Shown here: positions 1-9,591 of the stretch, piece after piece
Position numbering within the stretch: the stretch's first letter is position 1
Layout of the letters: the number at the start of each line of letters is the position of its first letter
NCBI RefSeq assembly: GCF_014269395.1
Contig: NZ_JACOGK010000014.1
Location: 5,216 to 69,215, forward strand
Direction of reading: 5' to 3'
Origin: Megasphaera hominis
GTDB taxonomy: Bacteria > Bacillota > Negativicutes > Veillonellales > Megasphaeraceae
Length of the DNA stretch: 64,000 bases
The notes under the pieces: generated by a model
Databases searched by the model: none
The model's input: only the letters and a program-made list of their open reading frames with translations
Told to the model about the DNA's origin: nothing
Program-made: the position numbers and the translations under genes

Positions 1-2329
1 TCGTTTCCAAATCGGAAATGCGGTAGCCGTCAGAGCCCTTGAGGCGTACGTAAATGTCCGTATCGTTGTTGTCATTTTTCACGTCGTTCGCCAGGACGCC
101 GGCCTTTTGGCCGCTAATCGCGTTGGCAAAGGTGTTGTTCAGGTCACCAATGGATGTGCCGTAGTGTTTGAGCTTTTCCCGGTCTACGACGAGGCGGTAT
201 TCGGGCATGCCTTCTTCATAGGAGCTGCTGATGTCGCGCAGGCCGGCGACGTCGTTTTTCATGATGTCTTCGATTTCATGGGATTTGGCGACGAGGTCGT
301 CGTTGTTCTTGCCGCGCAGCTCTAAGCGCAGGTTGCCGGAGCCGCGGCCAAAGCCGCCGGAAACGCCGGAGACAGAGGCCTGGTTTTCCTGGACGCGGAT
401 TGTACCGTCCCAAATGTGGTCGGCTGCAAAGGCGCGGACCTGGTTGGTGATCTGCCAAATCGAGCGGGACCGGTCGAGGCGGTTTTTGAGCGTCACCTGA
501 ATGCTCGCTTCGTTGCTTTGGCGGCCGCCGATCATGGCTGTACAGTAGGTTACTTCGGGAATGGTCGATAAGTACGTTTCCAGCTGCTTTGTCACGGCGT
601 CGGTCCGTTCCAGGTTGGCATTGGTCGGCAGCTGGACGGTAATGCGAAAGCCCGATTCATCGGTCTGGGGCATGAATTCCGAGCCGACGAGACCGGCCGG
701 CACGAGGGCGACGGCGGCGATGAAGACGGCCAGGACTGCGAGGACTACCTTTTTGCTGTGATCCAGGGTCCACGTCAGGAGCTGTACGTAGTGCGTGCGG
801 GCCCAGTCCTCGATGTGGTCCATTTTTTTCCATAGGGGTCGCTGAGATTGTACGGCCAGGCCTTTTTTAAAGAAACGCGATGCCAGCATGGGGGTCAGCG
901 TAAAGGAGACAAAGAGGGAAAAGAGCGTGGCAAAGACGATGGTCAGGCCGAACTGCTTGAAGTACTGGCCGACCATGCCGGTCATGAAGGCAATGGGCAT
1001 GAAGACGACGACGTCGCAGAGCGTAATGGCAATGGCGGCCATGCCGATTTCCATACGTCCGTTCAGGGCGGCGTCGTGCGGTGACTCGCCTTGCATGAGA
1101 TGGCGGTGAATATTTTCCAGGACGACGATGGAGTCGTCGACGAGGATGCCTACGCACAGGGCCATGCCCATGAGGGACATCATGTTGAACGTAAAGCCTG
1201 CCAGGTACATAACGAAGAACGTCGAAATGAGGGACGTCGGTATGGCGATCATGACGGCCAAGGTCGAGCGCCAGCCACGCAGGAAGAAGAAGAGAACCAG
1301 GCCCGTCGTAAAGAGGCCTTCAATGAGGGTCTGCAGCGTATTGTGCAGGGAGTTGCGGATGTATGACGCCGCTTCGTTGGTCACCGTAAAGGTATAGTCC
1401 GGGTTGTCCGCCCGCAGGCTGTCTAGCTTTTGCATGACATTGTCGACGGTGGAGACGACGTTGGCGTCGCTGTTTTTGTAGATGGCCATGATGACGGCGT
1501 CGCTACCATTGATGCGGGCGTAGCGCGTGACGCGCTGGTCCTTGCGGCGGATCGTCGCGACGGCCGTGAGAGGAATCTTGGCGCCTTTGATATTGGTGAC
1601 CTGGATTTTTTCCAGCTCGTCCTCGCTGATGAACTGGGCTTTGACGCGCACGTCTGTCGTCGTCGAATCCGTATAGACTGAGCCGGACGGCATGAGGACG
1701 TTTTCGGCCTTGATGGCGCTGACGATTTCGGCCAGGGTCATATCGTAGTGGACGAGTTTATTCTTATCGACTTCGACGGCAATTTCCTTGTCGCGGCCGC
1801 CGTTAAGTTCGATTTCCGAAACGCCGTCGGCCTGCTGGATGACGTTTTCAAAGTCGTTTTCTGTTTTGGAATAGATGTCGTCTAAGGATTTGTTCGATTG
1901 GACGGCGACGAACATGATAGGCGTCGCGTTAATATCGCGCTTGATGACGACGGGCTCGTCAATGCCGTCGGGGAGCTTGCCGCGGATGGCGTTGACCTTT
2001 TTCGTCGCGTCGATGGCGGCGGCGTCAGCGTTGGCCGAGAAATCCAGCTCCAGCGTAATGCGGGCCTGGCCGTAGGAAGCCGTGGAGTTCATGTGCTTGA
2101 CGTTAGAGACGGACGACAGGGCGTCTTCAATAGGTTTTACGACCTGCTGCTCTACGGAATCGGCGTTGGCACCGGGATAGCTGACGGTTACGGTGACGTA
2201 CGGCGTGTTGAGGGACGGCAGGAGCTCTACGCCAATGCGGTAGAAGCTGAAGAGGCCTAAGACGACGAAGAAGGCCACGACCATGCAGATGCCAATGGGG
2301 TGATCGATAGAATATTTAGTGAGATTCAC
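1..2329 (-). CDS. RND-family efflux transporter, inner-membrane pump (partial)
   Basis: AcrB/HAE1-type proton-driven pump of a tripartite efflux system. The frame is open from a GTG at 2329 to the window edge. About 776 codons are visible of the usual 1,020-1,050, so the C-terminus lies outside. The first membrane segment follows the N-terminal VNLTKYSID. The transmembrane proton-relay motif GILVDDSIVVLENI lies near residue 395-410, with both Asp residues conserved. An upstream ATG at 2336 runs into a stop after seven codons, so GTG with GGAGA upstream is the better start. It follows the adaptor gene by 6 bp in one operon. Substrate cannot be told from sequence. The outer-membrane channel gene is not in view. 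Confidence 0.93.
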   Translation of the reverse strand, partial: MNLTKYSIDHPIGICMVVAFFVVLGLFSFYRIGVELLPSLNTPYVTVTVSYPGANADSVEQQVVKPIEDALSSVSNVKHMNSTASYGQARITLELDFSANADAAAIDATKKVNAIRGKLPDGIDEPVVIKRDINATPIMFVAVQSNKSLDDIYSKTENDFENVIQQADGVSEIELNGGRDKEIAVEVDKNKLVHYDMTLAEIVSAIKAENVLMPSGSVYTDSTTTDVRVKAQFISEDELEKIQVTNIKGAKIPLTAVATIRRKDQRVTRYARINGSDAVIMAIYKNSDANVVSTVDNVMQKLDSLRADNPDYTFTVTNEAASYIRNSLHNTLQTLIEGLFTTGLVLFFFLRGWRSTLAVMIAIPTSLISTFFVMYLAGFTFNMMSLMGMALCVGILVDDSIVVLENIHRHLMQGESPHDAALNGRMEIGMAAIAITLCDVVVFMPIAFMTGMVGQYFKQFGLTIVFATLFSLFVSFTLTPMLASRFFKKGLAVQSQRPLWKKMDHIEDWARTHYVQLLTWTLDHSKKVVLAVLAVFIAAVALVPAGLVGSEFMPQTDESGFRITVQLPTNANLERTDAVTKQLETYLSTIPEVTYCTAMIGGRQSNEASIQVTLKNRLDRSRSIWQITNQVRAFAADHIWDGTIRVQENQASVSGVSGGFGRGSGNLRLELRGKNNDDLVAKSHEIEDIMKNDVAGLRDISSSYEEGMPEYRLVVDREKLKHYGTSIGDLNNTFANAISGQKAGVLANDVKNDNNDTDIYVRLKGSDGYRISDLET

Positions 2330-2335
2330 GGCGCA

Positions 2336-3583
2336 TCACGTCTCCTTTTCTATGGTTACGTGGGAGCCGTCCTTCAGGCGGGCCGTGTTGGTGACGGCAA
2401 TGCGGTCACCGACGGAGAGGCCGTCTAGGATTTCGACGTAGGCGTCGTTACGCAGGCCTGTCTTTACCTGGCGGATTTGGATCGTATTGTCCGGCAGGAT
2501 GACATAGGCGCTGCTTACGCCGTTCAGTTCGAGGAGGGCGTCTTTGGGGACGTAGAGCGTTTGCGCCCGCTGCAGGACGTCGACACCCGATTGGGCGAAC
2601 ATGCCGCCCCGCAGGGCGCCGTCGGGCTGGGTCAGGGTGATGCGGACCATGTAGGTCTTGGTCGTCGGATCCATCGCTGGGCTGACGTAGGTAATGACGC
2701 CGGCGTAGGTCTGGGCCAGGGATTCGATGGAAACGGTTACGTCCATGCCCATGTGGATGGCGGCCACGTCCGTTTCCGACAGGGGACAGTCGATGTAGAT
2801 GCCGCTCGTATCGGTTACGGTGAGGACCTTCGTGTTGGCCGGTACCATGGCGCCTACTTCTGCATTACGATAACTGATGACACCGGCCCGGGGCGCGCGG
2901 ATGGTCAGGTCGCCCAGCTGCTGGGACAGGCTGTCTACGACGTAGCCGGCTTTGGCCTGGGCGGCCTGTTTGGCGGCAATGGTAGCCGGTATGTCACCGA
3001 GGTTTTGTGATTCCAAGTTTTGCAATGTTGATTGTGCAACAATGAGCGCTTGGTATACCGTATCGAGATCCTTCTGGGAAATGGCCCCTTCCGATTTCAG
3101 GATGACATAGCGGTTGTAGTTCATCTTGGCCGTTTCGTAATCGATGCGGGCCTTTTGCAGATCTGAAGAAAATTGGGCTTCAGCCGCTGTCGATTCGGCT
3201 TGGGCCTGCTGGAGCGCTGCCTGGTCCTGCTGCAGCGTCAGGCTCGTATCGGTCGGATCCTGCGTCAACAGGACCTGGCCCGGTTCGACGTAGTCACCGA
3301 GCTGCACGTCGACGGAGGCGATTTTGCCGGCATATTTTGTGGACAAATCGACTTGGGCGATAGGCACAGTCTCGCCGGACATAGACACGTGACGGTACAT
3401 ATCCTTGCGTTCTAACGTATAGGCCTGGACGGCCGCATCGGTCGTGGCCTGGGCGCCTTTTTTGGCCGTATTCGAATGGCTCAGGGCGTAGATGCCGATA
3501 CAGGCCAGGAGCAGGATACAGGCAAAGGCCAGTAGTTTGCCGCGCCGGCTGTGCAGTAAGGCAAGCCATTTAGTATCTTTCAT
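2336..3583 (-). CDS. HlyD/AcrA-type periplasmic adaptor of RND efflux pump
   Basis: Membrane fusion protein, 415 residues, joining the RND pump to an outer-membrane channel. The start is the ATG at 3583 behind GGAGG; a longer frame reaches 3661 but lacks a ribosome site. A single N-terminal anchor helix ([18 protein letters not shown]) is followed by a lipoyl-type half-motif ([20 protein letters not shown]). Next come an Ala/Gln-rich alpha-helical hairpin (about residues 90-180), the second lipoyl half ([19 protein letters not shown]) and beta-barrel domains. First gene of the two-gene efflux operon. Transcription probably starts upstream of 3583 near a 25-bp palindrome. Confidence 0.93.
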   Translation of the reverse strand: MKDTKWLALLHSRRGKLLAFACILLLACIGIYALSHSNTAKKGAQATTDAAVQAYTLERKDMYRHVSMSGETVPIAQVDLSTKYAGKIASVDVQLGDYVEPGQVLLTQDPTDTSLTLQQDQAALQQAQAESTAAEAQFSSDLQKARIDYETAKMNYNRYVILKSEGAISQKDLDTVYQALIVAQSTLQNLESQNLGDIPATIAAKQAAQAKAGYVVDSLSQQLGDLTIRAPRAGVISYRNAEVGAMVPANTKVLTVTDTSGIYIDCPLSETDVAAIHMGMDVTVSIESLAQTYAGVITYVSPAMDPTTKTYMVRITLTQPDGALRGGMFAQSGVDVLQRAQTLYVPKDALLELNGVSSAYVILPDNTIQIRQVKTGLRNDAYVEILDGLSVGDRIAVTNTARLKDGSHVTIEKET

Positions 3584-3897
3584 AGGAATCCTCCAGAGGT
3601 GATGGGCCGGTGCCTGACGGTTCTGTTTTCTTACAGCTACACCGGTTATTTGAAAACGCATATAGTGTATATAATATATATACTATTATATAGCTTTGGA
3701 AAAGACAGATAAAGCCGTCTGTTCATGCAGTCTATTATAGCACGGTACGGGCCGGGCTGTATGTAAATTTTTTCCGTGCAGCTAGTGAATATATTTATCT
3801 TTTAGGCCGCCTGTTTTGTGCCTCTGTGGCAAAATTTTTTTTCCAATGGCCTCCTGTTCTATGATATACTGTAGACATTGTACAGGGAGGTTATAGC
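3584..3897. other. Divergent intergenic region between efflux operon and ClC gene
   Basis: No gene seen. It holds the palindrome at 3662-3686 and an extended -10 (TGATATACT, 3862-3870) suited to the rightward ClC gene. That gene's AGGGAGG ribosome site lies about 8 bp before its ATG. Confidence 0.6.
3662..3686. promoter_or_regulatory. 25-bp AT-rich palindrome, probable operator of the efflux operon
   Basis: Two 12-nt arms (ATAGTGTATATA and TATATATACTAT) flank one central A and match at all but one position. The palindrome lies about 80 bp upstream of the adaptor ATG and overlaps TATAAT-like -10 candidates on the minus strand. Efflux operons are commonly controlled by TetR or MarR repressors at such sites, but no regulator gene is adjacent in view. 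Confidence 0.5.
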
Positions 3898-5469
3898 ATG
3901 CAGGTAAAACTGGATATTATACCGGTTATCCGGAATCTGAACCATTGGCCCCGCTTTCGTCTCCGCCTCTTTGCGGAAGGCGCCTGGGTTGGCTTATTAA
4001 GCGGTATTATCATCAGCTTCTTTCGCTGGACCCTCGATGCAGGGACACAGCTGAGAGAATATATATATACAATCTTAGTGGCTGCAGGGCCTGTAGAAAA
4101 CGGCCTGTGGTTTTTATTGCTTCTGGCTGTGGCGGCTCTGTTGGCGTGGCTGAAAAAGATCGAACCGGAAGCCTCCGGGAGCGGCATTCCCCAGGTCAAA
4201 GGGATTATCCTGGGGGTCATCCGCCTGCGCTGGCTGCGCATTATCTGGGTCAAGCTCGTCGGTGGCATTCTCGGCATCGGCTTCGGCCTTTCCTTAGGCC
4301 GCGAAGGACCGTCAATCCAGCTCGGTGCCATGACGGCGCAGGGCATGAGCCGGGCCTTGGGGCGGACGCGCATGGAAGAACGCTATTTGATCACAGCCGG
4401 TGCCAGTGCCGGCCTGGCAGCAGCCTTTAATGCGCCTTTAGCCGGGGCGATTTTCGCCTTGGAAGAGCTGCACCGTAATTTTTCCAGCGTCGTCTTGGCG
4501 CCGGCCATGGCAGCAGCTCTTGTATCTACCATGACCTGCCGTCTCGTCTTTGGCCGGGAACCGATCTTTCATTTCGGCGGCCTGCCGCCCTTTCCCTTGC
4601 GTTACATGTGGCTGGCTGTCGTCCTGGGCGTAGTCATCGGTATTGGCGGCTGCATTTTTAACAAGGGCCTCATCAATGTGCGCCATTTTTACAACCTGCC
4701 TGTATTTCGCAATGATTTCATGCGCATCGGCTTTGCCTTGGTCGTCGCCGGCATTTTAGGCTATGTATTCCCTCAGGTTTTGGGCGGCGGCAACGACTTG
4801 ATCAATAGTTTGTATAAGTTACCTTTATCTTTAACTTTATTTCTCACGCTCCTCGTGGGGAAATTCCTCTTTACGCTCATCAGCTATGGCTGCGGCACGC
4901 CGGGCGGCTTCTTCCTGCCCATGCTGGTGTTAGGCGCCTTGTGCGGTGGCAGCGTCGGCATCGTCCTCGTCCAGACCGGCGTCATTCCGGACTATTATTT
5001 ATCGAATATCGTTGTCATTTCGATGGCCGCCTTTTTTGCCGCTTCTGTCCACGCGCCCGTTACGGGGACGATCCTGATCATGGAAATGACCGGGTCGTAC
5101 GAACACTTGCTGGTCCTTTGTACGGCCTCTATGATTGCTCTCGTTACAGCCCAATTGCTGGGCGGACAGCCCATTTATGATACACTGCTTAAGCTGTCTC
5201 TTGCCAAGAGACATGGACCGCTTCCTTCGTCCCAACGGCGCAACGTATTGGAGTTTACCGTCGGCAGTGGCAGCCCTGTAGACGGGAAATATATCGGCCG
5301 GATTGAATGGCCGGACCACGTAGCATTAGTTGATATTAAGCGCGGTACGGAAGACATTGTACCCGATTATCACACCCGTTTGTGCGCCGGCGATTACATT
5401 TATGTATTGACCGATTCAATAGAATCGGCCGAAGCGACGCGAAACCTCGTAGAAAGGGAAAATGCATAA
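3898..5469 (+). CDS. ClC-family chloride channel / H+-Cl- antiporter with RCK_C (TrkA-C) domain
   Basis: 523-residue membrane protein moving chloride, or exchanging it for protons. The ClC filter signatures are present: GSGIP (near 93), GREGP with the gating glutamate (near 134), and GGFFLP (near 337). The FALEEL stretch supplies the inner proton glutamate typical of antiporters rather than pure channels. A C-terminal cytoplasmic TrkA-C-like domain of about 75 residues (FTVGSGSPVDGKYIG onward) suggests ligand control. The start is ATG with AGGGAGG upstream. It stands alone. Exchange stoichiometry cannot be read from sequence. Confidence 0.93.
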   Translation: MQVKLDIIPVIRNLNHWPRFRLRLFAEGAWVGLLSGIIISFFRWTLDAGTQLREYIYTILVAAGPVENGLWFLLLLAVAALLAWLKKIEPEASGSGIPQVKGIILGVIRLRWLRIIWVKLVGGILGIGFGLSLGREGPSIQLGAMTAQGMSRALGRTRMEERYLITAGASAGLAAAFNAPLAGAIFALEELHRNFSSVVLAPAMAAALVSTMTCRLVFGREPIFHFGGLPPFPLRYMWLAVVLGVVIGIGGCIFNKGLINVRHFYNLPVFRNDFMRIGFALVVAGILGYVFPQVLGGGNDLINSLYKLPLSLTLFLTLLVGKFLFTLISYGCGTPGGFFLPMLVLGALCGGSVGIVLVQTGVIPDYYLSNIVVISMAAFFAASVHAPVTGTILIMEMTGSYEHLLVLCTASMIALVTAQLLGGQPIYDTLLKLSLAKRHGPLPSSQRRNVLEFTVGSGSPVDGKYIGRIEWPDHVALVDIKRGTEDIVPDYHTRLCAGDYIYVLTDSIESAEATRNLVERENA

Positions 5470-5600
5470 TAATTATTTAAAATAGTACCAGATACTAAAA
5501 AACTGCAATATAAGTGTTGAAAATACACGGATTACCTGTTCCAATATCAATGAGAATAGAGAGTAAAATAGCGAAAATATACTCATAAAGATACATTTTT

Positions 5601-5629
5601 TTGACTTCCGAAATGATTTTTGCTATAAT
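5601..5629 (+). promoter_or_regulatory. Sigma-A promoter of the 3D-domain protein gene
   Basis: TTGACT (5601-5606), 17-bp spacer, TATAAT (5624-5629), 43 bp before the start codon. The rest of 5470-5671 is AT-rich and holds nothing else I can support. Confidence 0.75.
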
Positions 5630-5671
5630 CTTGTCGATGTGTTTTTTTGATATTAGCGAAGAGGTGGTTTT

Positions 5672-6250
5672 TTGAATAAACGAATCGTGATTTTACTGAC
5701 CGTATTGTTTGTATTAGTATTTTCATCGATTGCATCCGCAAAGGTTGAAATGGGAATGACCGGCTCTGCTGTTCAGCGCGTACAATATATGCTCATTGCT
5801 ACAGGATATTTATCAGATGGAGCCGATGGTGTGTTTGGCAGTGGTACACAAACTGCTGTGCGACGCTTTCAAGCAGATCATGGCTTAGATGCTGACGGTG
5901 TTGTCGGTTCGCAGACCATGCAGGCCCTTTCGAATGCCAGCGGCCAGCAGGCGCCGGCTGAAGACAGCGGTTACCAGCGCAGCCTTGTTATGGAAGCAAC
6001 GGCTTACACAGCCGACGATCCGGGTAACAGCGGCTATACTGCCGGCGGTCATCGCCTGACCCGCGGTCTCGTATCGGTCGATCCGAATGTCATTCCGTTG
6101 GGCACCCGTTTATACATTGAAGGGTACGGCGAAGCCGTAGCGGATGATACAGGTGGCGCCATTGTAGGCGACCGCATCGACCTGGGTATGGATGACCGGA
6201 ATGAAGCCTTGAATTTTGGCAGACGCAGTGTCGTCGTCCATATTTTGTAA
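5672..6250 (+). CDS. Secreted peptidoglycan-binding and 3D-domain protein
   Basis: 192 residues: signal peptide (VILLTVLFVLVFSSIASA), one PG_binding_1 repeat (about 28-85; RVQYMLIATGYLSDGADGVF and the classic RRFQ.DHGLDADGVVG pattern), a short linker and a 3D domain (about 105-192). The 3D domain carries conserved aspartates in ADDTGG and GDRIDL and belongs to the MltA-like double-psi barrel group. A cell-wall lytic or remodelling role is likely. Initiation is at TTG, chosen because GAGGTGG lies 5 bp upstream and the signal peptide follows directly. Monocistronic between its promoter and the terminator at 6271. Confidence 0.9.
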   Translation: MNKRIVILLTVLFVLVFSSIASAKVEMGMTGSAVQRVQYMLIATGYLSDGADGVFGSGTQTAVRRFQADHGLDADGVVGSQTMQALSNASGQQAPAEDSGYQRSLVMEATAYTADDPGNSGYTAGGHRLTRGLVSVDPNVIPLGTRLYIEGYGEAVADDTGGAIVGDRIDLGMDDRNEALNFGRRSVVVHIL

Positions 6251-6270
6251 GCAACATATAGCATGTGTGG

Positions 6271-6296
6271 GGAGAGGCAAAGGCCTCTCCTTTTTT
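6271..6296 (+). terminator. Rho-independent terminator after 3D-domain gene
   Basis: Perfect 8-bp stem GGAGAGGC/GCCTCTCC with an AAAG loop, followed by six T. Confidence 0.92.
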
Positions 6297-6431
6297 CTAT
6301 CCCTTTGCGGCATATTTAGCTTTCTCAATTTGCCGTAACTTTTTGTAAAATTACTATGTATTTTGCAAGTCATTTGTGTTATTCTTAAGAGACGTGATAA
6401 AGTTATTTCATACCAGGGAGGCAAATGCTGA

Positions 6432-7805
6432 ATGGAAGACACGATTGCACTTATATTGGCAGCAGGCAAAGGAACGCGGATGAAATCCAAGCTCCCGAAG
6501 GTTCTGCATAAAGTCGGCGGCGTGCCGATGGTAGAACAGGTCCTGCGTACCGTAAAAGCTGCGGGGACACAGCGGCAGATTGTCGTTGTCGGTTTCGGCG
6601 GGGAAGATGTACAGGCATATCTGGGCAATGAAGCAGAAACAGTTTTGCAGGCAGAACAGCTGGGAACGGGTCACGCCGTATTGCAGGCCGAACCGCTGCT
6701 GGCCGGCGCGACAGGCACGCTCCTCGTAACCTGTGGCGATACGCCTCTTGTAACCAAGGAAACCTTTGACGGCTTATTTGCCTGTCATGCAGAAAGTGGC
6801 GCTGCGGCGACGATTTTGACGGCCCATATGCCGGACCCGACGGGCTATGGCCGCATCATCCGCAACGAAGCAGGCCAGGTCGTGAAGATTGTCGAACAGA
6901 AGGATGGCACGCCGGAAGAATTGGCTGTCGACGAAGTCAATGCCGGTATTTACTGCTTTGATTTATCCCTGTTATGGCCCATGCTGCATCAGATCAGCAA
7001 TGACAATGCGCAGGGCGAATATTATTTGACGGATATTATCGGCATGCTCGTCGCTGCCGGTAAGGTGGTCAGCGCCTATGCTGTCCCCGCATATCAGGAA
7101 ACACTGGGCGTAAACTCGCGCCTGCAGCTGGCTGAAGCCGAAAAGGTACTGCGCCAGCGCAAACTGGTAGAATTGATGGCCGCTGGAGTCTCTATCATCG
7201 ATCCTGCCAACACCTATGTCGATACGACGGTCGTCATCGGCCGCGATACGGTGCTCTATCCGGGAACGATCCTCGAAGGGCAGACGGTCATTGGCGAAAA
7301 CTGCCAGATCGGGCCGTACGTCCGCATGACCAATGTCCACATGGGCAATGACGACCATTTGCAGTTTACCTATGCCCACGATTGTGAAATCAAGGATGGC
7401 TGCGAAGTCGGCCCGTTCGTCCATTTCCGTCCCGGTACGGTCATTGGCAACCACGTAAAAGTGGGTAACTACATGGAAGTGAAAAACTCCCACGTTGGCG
7501 ACGGCACAAAATTGCCGCATCTCAGTTATATTGGTGACAGCGACGTCGGCAGCGGCGTTAATATCGGCTGTGGTACGATCACTGTCAATTACGACGGCAA
7601 GATAAAGCACCGCACGGTTATTGGCGATCATGCCTTTGTCGGCTGCAACAGCAACCTCGTAGCGCCGGTGGCCATTGGCGAGTATGCCTATGTCGGTGCC
7701 GGTTCTACCATTACGAAAGATGTACCCGCCAAGGCCCTGGCTGTCGGTCGCGCCAAACAGCGCAATATCGAAGGCTGGGTCAAAGACGATACATATAAGA
7801 AATAA
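6432..7805 (+). CDS. glmU: Bifunctional UDP-GlcNAc pyrophosphorylase / glucosamine-1-phosphate acetyltransferase
   Basis: 457 residues, the full family length. It acetylates GlcN-1-P and uridylates GlcNAc-1-P to make UDP-GlcNAc for peptidoglycan and LPS. The N-terminal nucleotidyltransferase carries LAAGKGTRMKSKLPKVLHK (residues 8-26). The C-terminal half is a left-handed beta-helix of hexapeptide repeats (from about 250) with the acetyl-CoA-site region HRTVIGDHAFVGCNSNLVAP. The start is ATG with GGGAGG about 10 bp upstream. It is first in the conserved glmU-prs-pth block. Confidence 0.98.
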   Translation: MEDTIALILAAGKGTRMKSKLPKVLHKVGGVPMVEQVLRTVKAAGTQRQIVVVGFGGEDVQAYLGNEAETVLQAEQLGTGHAVLQAEPLLAGATGTLLVTCGDTPLVTKETFDGLFACHAESGAAATILTAHMPDPTGYGRIIRNEAGQVVKIVEQKDGTPEELAVDEVNAGIYCFDLSLLWPMLHQISNDNAQGEYYLTDIIGMLVAAGKVVSAYAVPAYQETLGVNSRLQLAEAEKVLRQRKLVELMAAGVSIIDPANTYVDTTVVIGRDTVLYPGTILEGQTVIGENCQIGPYVRMTNVHMGNDDHLQFTYAHDCEIKDGCEVGPFVHFRPGTVIGNHVKVGNYMEVKNSHVGDGTKLPHLSYIGDSDVGSGVNIGCGTITVNYDGKIKHRTVIGDHAFVGCNSNLVAPVAIGEYAYVGAGSTITKDVPAKALAVGRAKQRNIEGWVKDDTYKK

Positions 7806-7868
7806 CCAGTAAATTTTATTGTTTTTCCATTACTGTTGTTATATCAATATTCAATTAGGAGGCTCACA

Positions 7869-8834
7869 ATGAGTTACGAAGACGGGAAAAAGCTGAAAAT
7901 TTTTACAGGCAATGCCAACCCTGAGCTGGCGAAAGAAATTGCTGATTACCTTGGCCTGGAATTGGGCAAAGGGTTTGTCGGCAAGTTCAACAACGGTGAA
8001 ATCCAGGTTATGATCGACGAAAGCGTTCGAGGCAAAGATGTATTTGTAATTCAGCCGACCTGTCAGCCTGCCAATGACACGCTGATGGAATTGCTGATTA
8101 TGGCCGATGCGCTGAAACGCGCGTCTGCACGCCACATTACAGCAGTCGTACCGTACTATGGCTATGCCCGCCAGGACCGCAAGACACGCGGCCGTGAACC
8201 GATTACTTCTAAATTAGTAGCTGACCTGATGACGACAGCCGGCATTACCCGCGTCGTTACCATGGACCTGCACGCCGGCCAGATTCAGGGCTTCTTCGAT
8301 ATCCCTGTAGATCACCTCGGCTCGGCTGCTATCATTGCTAAATATATTAACCAGAAACAGGCTGCCAACGACATGGGCGACATCGTCGTCGTTTCGCCTG
8401 ACCTCGGTGGCGTAACGCGTGCCCGCGATCTGGCTGACCGCGTCAATGCACCGATTGCCATCATCGAAAAACGCCGTCCCCGTCCGGGCGTAGCGGAAGT
8501 CATGAACGTCATTGGCGATATTAAAGGCAAGACCTGTATCCTCGTCGACGATATTGTCGATACAGCCGGCTCTCTCTGCGGCGGTGCTAAGGCCCTCAAG
8601 GAAATGGGCGCTGAACGCGTCTATGCAGCCTGTGCCCACGCAGTATTGACCGATCCCGCTGTAGAACGCATCAAAAATTCCGTCATCAGCGAACTGATCA
8701 TTACCAATACGATTCCCTTGCCGGAAGAAAAGAAGATCGACAAGATCCGCGTCCTTTCCGTTGCACCGCTCCTGGGCGAAGCCATCATGCGCATCTTCCA
8801 TGATGTGTCCGTCAGCCGTCTCTTCGATAAATAA
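7869..8834 (+). CDS. prs: Ribose-phosphate pyrophosphokinase (PRPP synthetase)
   Basis: 321 residues; makes PRPP from ribose-5-phosphate and ATP for nucleotide, His and Trp synthesis, so it also feeds the TrpD reaction encoded downstream. Signatures: [13 protein letters not shown] flexible loop, [14 protein letters not shown], and the PRPP-binding [14 protein letters not shown]. The start is the ATG at 7869 with AGGAGG seven bases upstream; an in-frame upstream start at 7836 lacks a site. It follows glmU by 63 bp with no terminator between. Confidence 0.98.
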   Translation: MSYEDGKKLKIFTGNANPELAKEIADYLGLELGKGFVGKFNNGEIQVMIDESVRGKDVFVIQPTCQPANDTLMELLIMADALKRASARHITAVVPYYGYARQDRKTRGREPITSKLVADLMTTAGITRVVTMDLHAGQIQGFFDIPVDHLGSAAIIAKYINQKQAANDMGDIVVVSPDLGGVTRARDLADRVNAPIAIIEKRRPRPGVAEVMNVIGDIKGKTCILVDDIVDTAGSLCGGAKALKEMGAERVYAACAHAVLTDPAVERIKNSVISELIITNTIPLPEEKKIDKIRVLSVAPLLGEAIMRIFHDVSVSRLFDK

Positions 8835-8845
8835 TAGGGACCGTC

Positions 8846-9424
8846 GTGCATATGATAGTAGGCCTGGGCAACCCGGGCCGGGAATACGAAAAATCAAAAC
8901 ATAATACGGGCTTTCTCGTCGTCGACGAACTGGCAGAACGGTACAACGTAACGGTCTGGCAGAAACGCATGGACGCCCTCGTGGCCCAGACCGTCATCGA
9001 TGGGGAAACGGTGCTCCTCGTCAAACCGCAGACGTTTATGAACAACAGCGGCCAGTCTGTAGGCCCGCTCATGCGCTGGTACAAGCTGGACCAGCAAAAC
9101 GTCTATGTCATTTACGACGATATGGATCTGCCCGTAGGCCGTCTGCGTATCCGTACGAACGGCAGCGCCGGTGGCCATAACGGCATCAAGAGCCTCCTGG
9201 CCAATGGCTGCGACCAATTCATCCGCTTCCGCGTAGGGATTGGCCGGCCCTTGCCACACCACGACGTCATAGATCACGTTTTAACGCCTTTTCCGCCGGA
9301 GCTGGTACCCGACTATGAAAAGGGGATTAAAGACGCGGCAGACGCCATTGTAGGCTGTTTAAAGCTAGGTGTAGATGTAGGGATGAACCGTTTCAATCCG
9401 CATAAGAAAAAACGTAGCGAGTAA
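8846..9424 (+). CDS. pth: Peptidyl-tRNA hydrolase
   Basis: 192 residues, a cytosolic enzyme that recycles peptidyl-tRNA. The N-terminal signature GLGNPGREYEKSKHNTGF contains the conserved Asn and catalytic His. MNNSG and DDMDLPVGRLRIRTNGSAGGHNG are also present. GTG at 8846, five bases after AGGGA, is taken as start; an in-frame ATG at 8852 is the alternative and changes only two residues. It starts 11 bp after prs and ends the operon before a terminator. Confidence 0.96.
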   Translation: MHMIVGLGNPGREYEKSKHNTGFLVVDELAERYNVTVWQKRMDALVAQTVIDGETVLLVKPQTFMNNSGQSVGPLMRWYKLDQQNVYVIYDDMDLPVGRLRIRTNGSAGGHNGIKSLLANGCDQFIRFRVGIGRPLPHHDVIDHVLTPFPPELVPDYEKGIKDAADAIVGCLKLGVDVGMNRFNPHKKKRSE

Positions 9425-9461
9425 ACACTACAATATAGAATATGATATAAATATATGTTAT

Positions 9462-9502
9462 AAAAACCTCTCTGCCGGACAGCCCCGGCGGGGAGGTTTT
9501 TT
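9462..9502 (+). terminator. Terminator of glmU-prs-pth
   Basis: Long stem (AAAACCTCTCTGCCGG pairing with CCGGCGGGGAGGTTTT, allowing G-U) ending in a T run. Confidence 0.88.
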
Positions 9503-9510
9503 GCCGTACC

Positions 9511-9539
9511 TGGACGCTGGCTGCATCTGCGTGTATACT
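9511..9539 (+). promoter_or_regulatory. Possible promoter of metallo-hydrolase gene
   Basis: TGGACG, 17-bp spacer, TATACT. The -35 box has two mismatches to consensus; position relative to the gene fits. Confidence 0.5.
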
Positions 9540-9591
9540 AGTTACGTGCAGCTTCTGTCTGCACAGGTATGTATTGGAAGGAGCGCGTACT

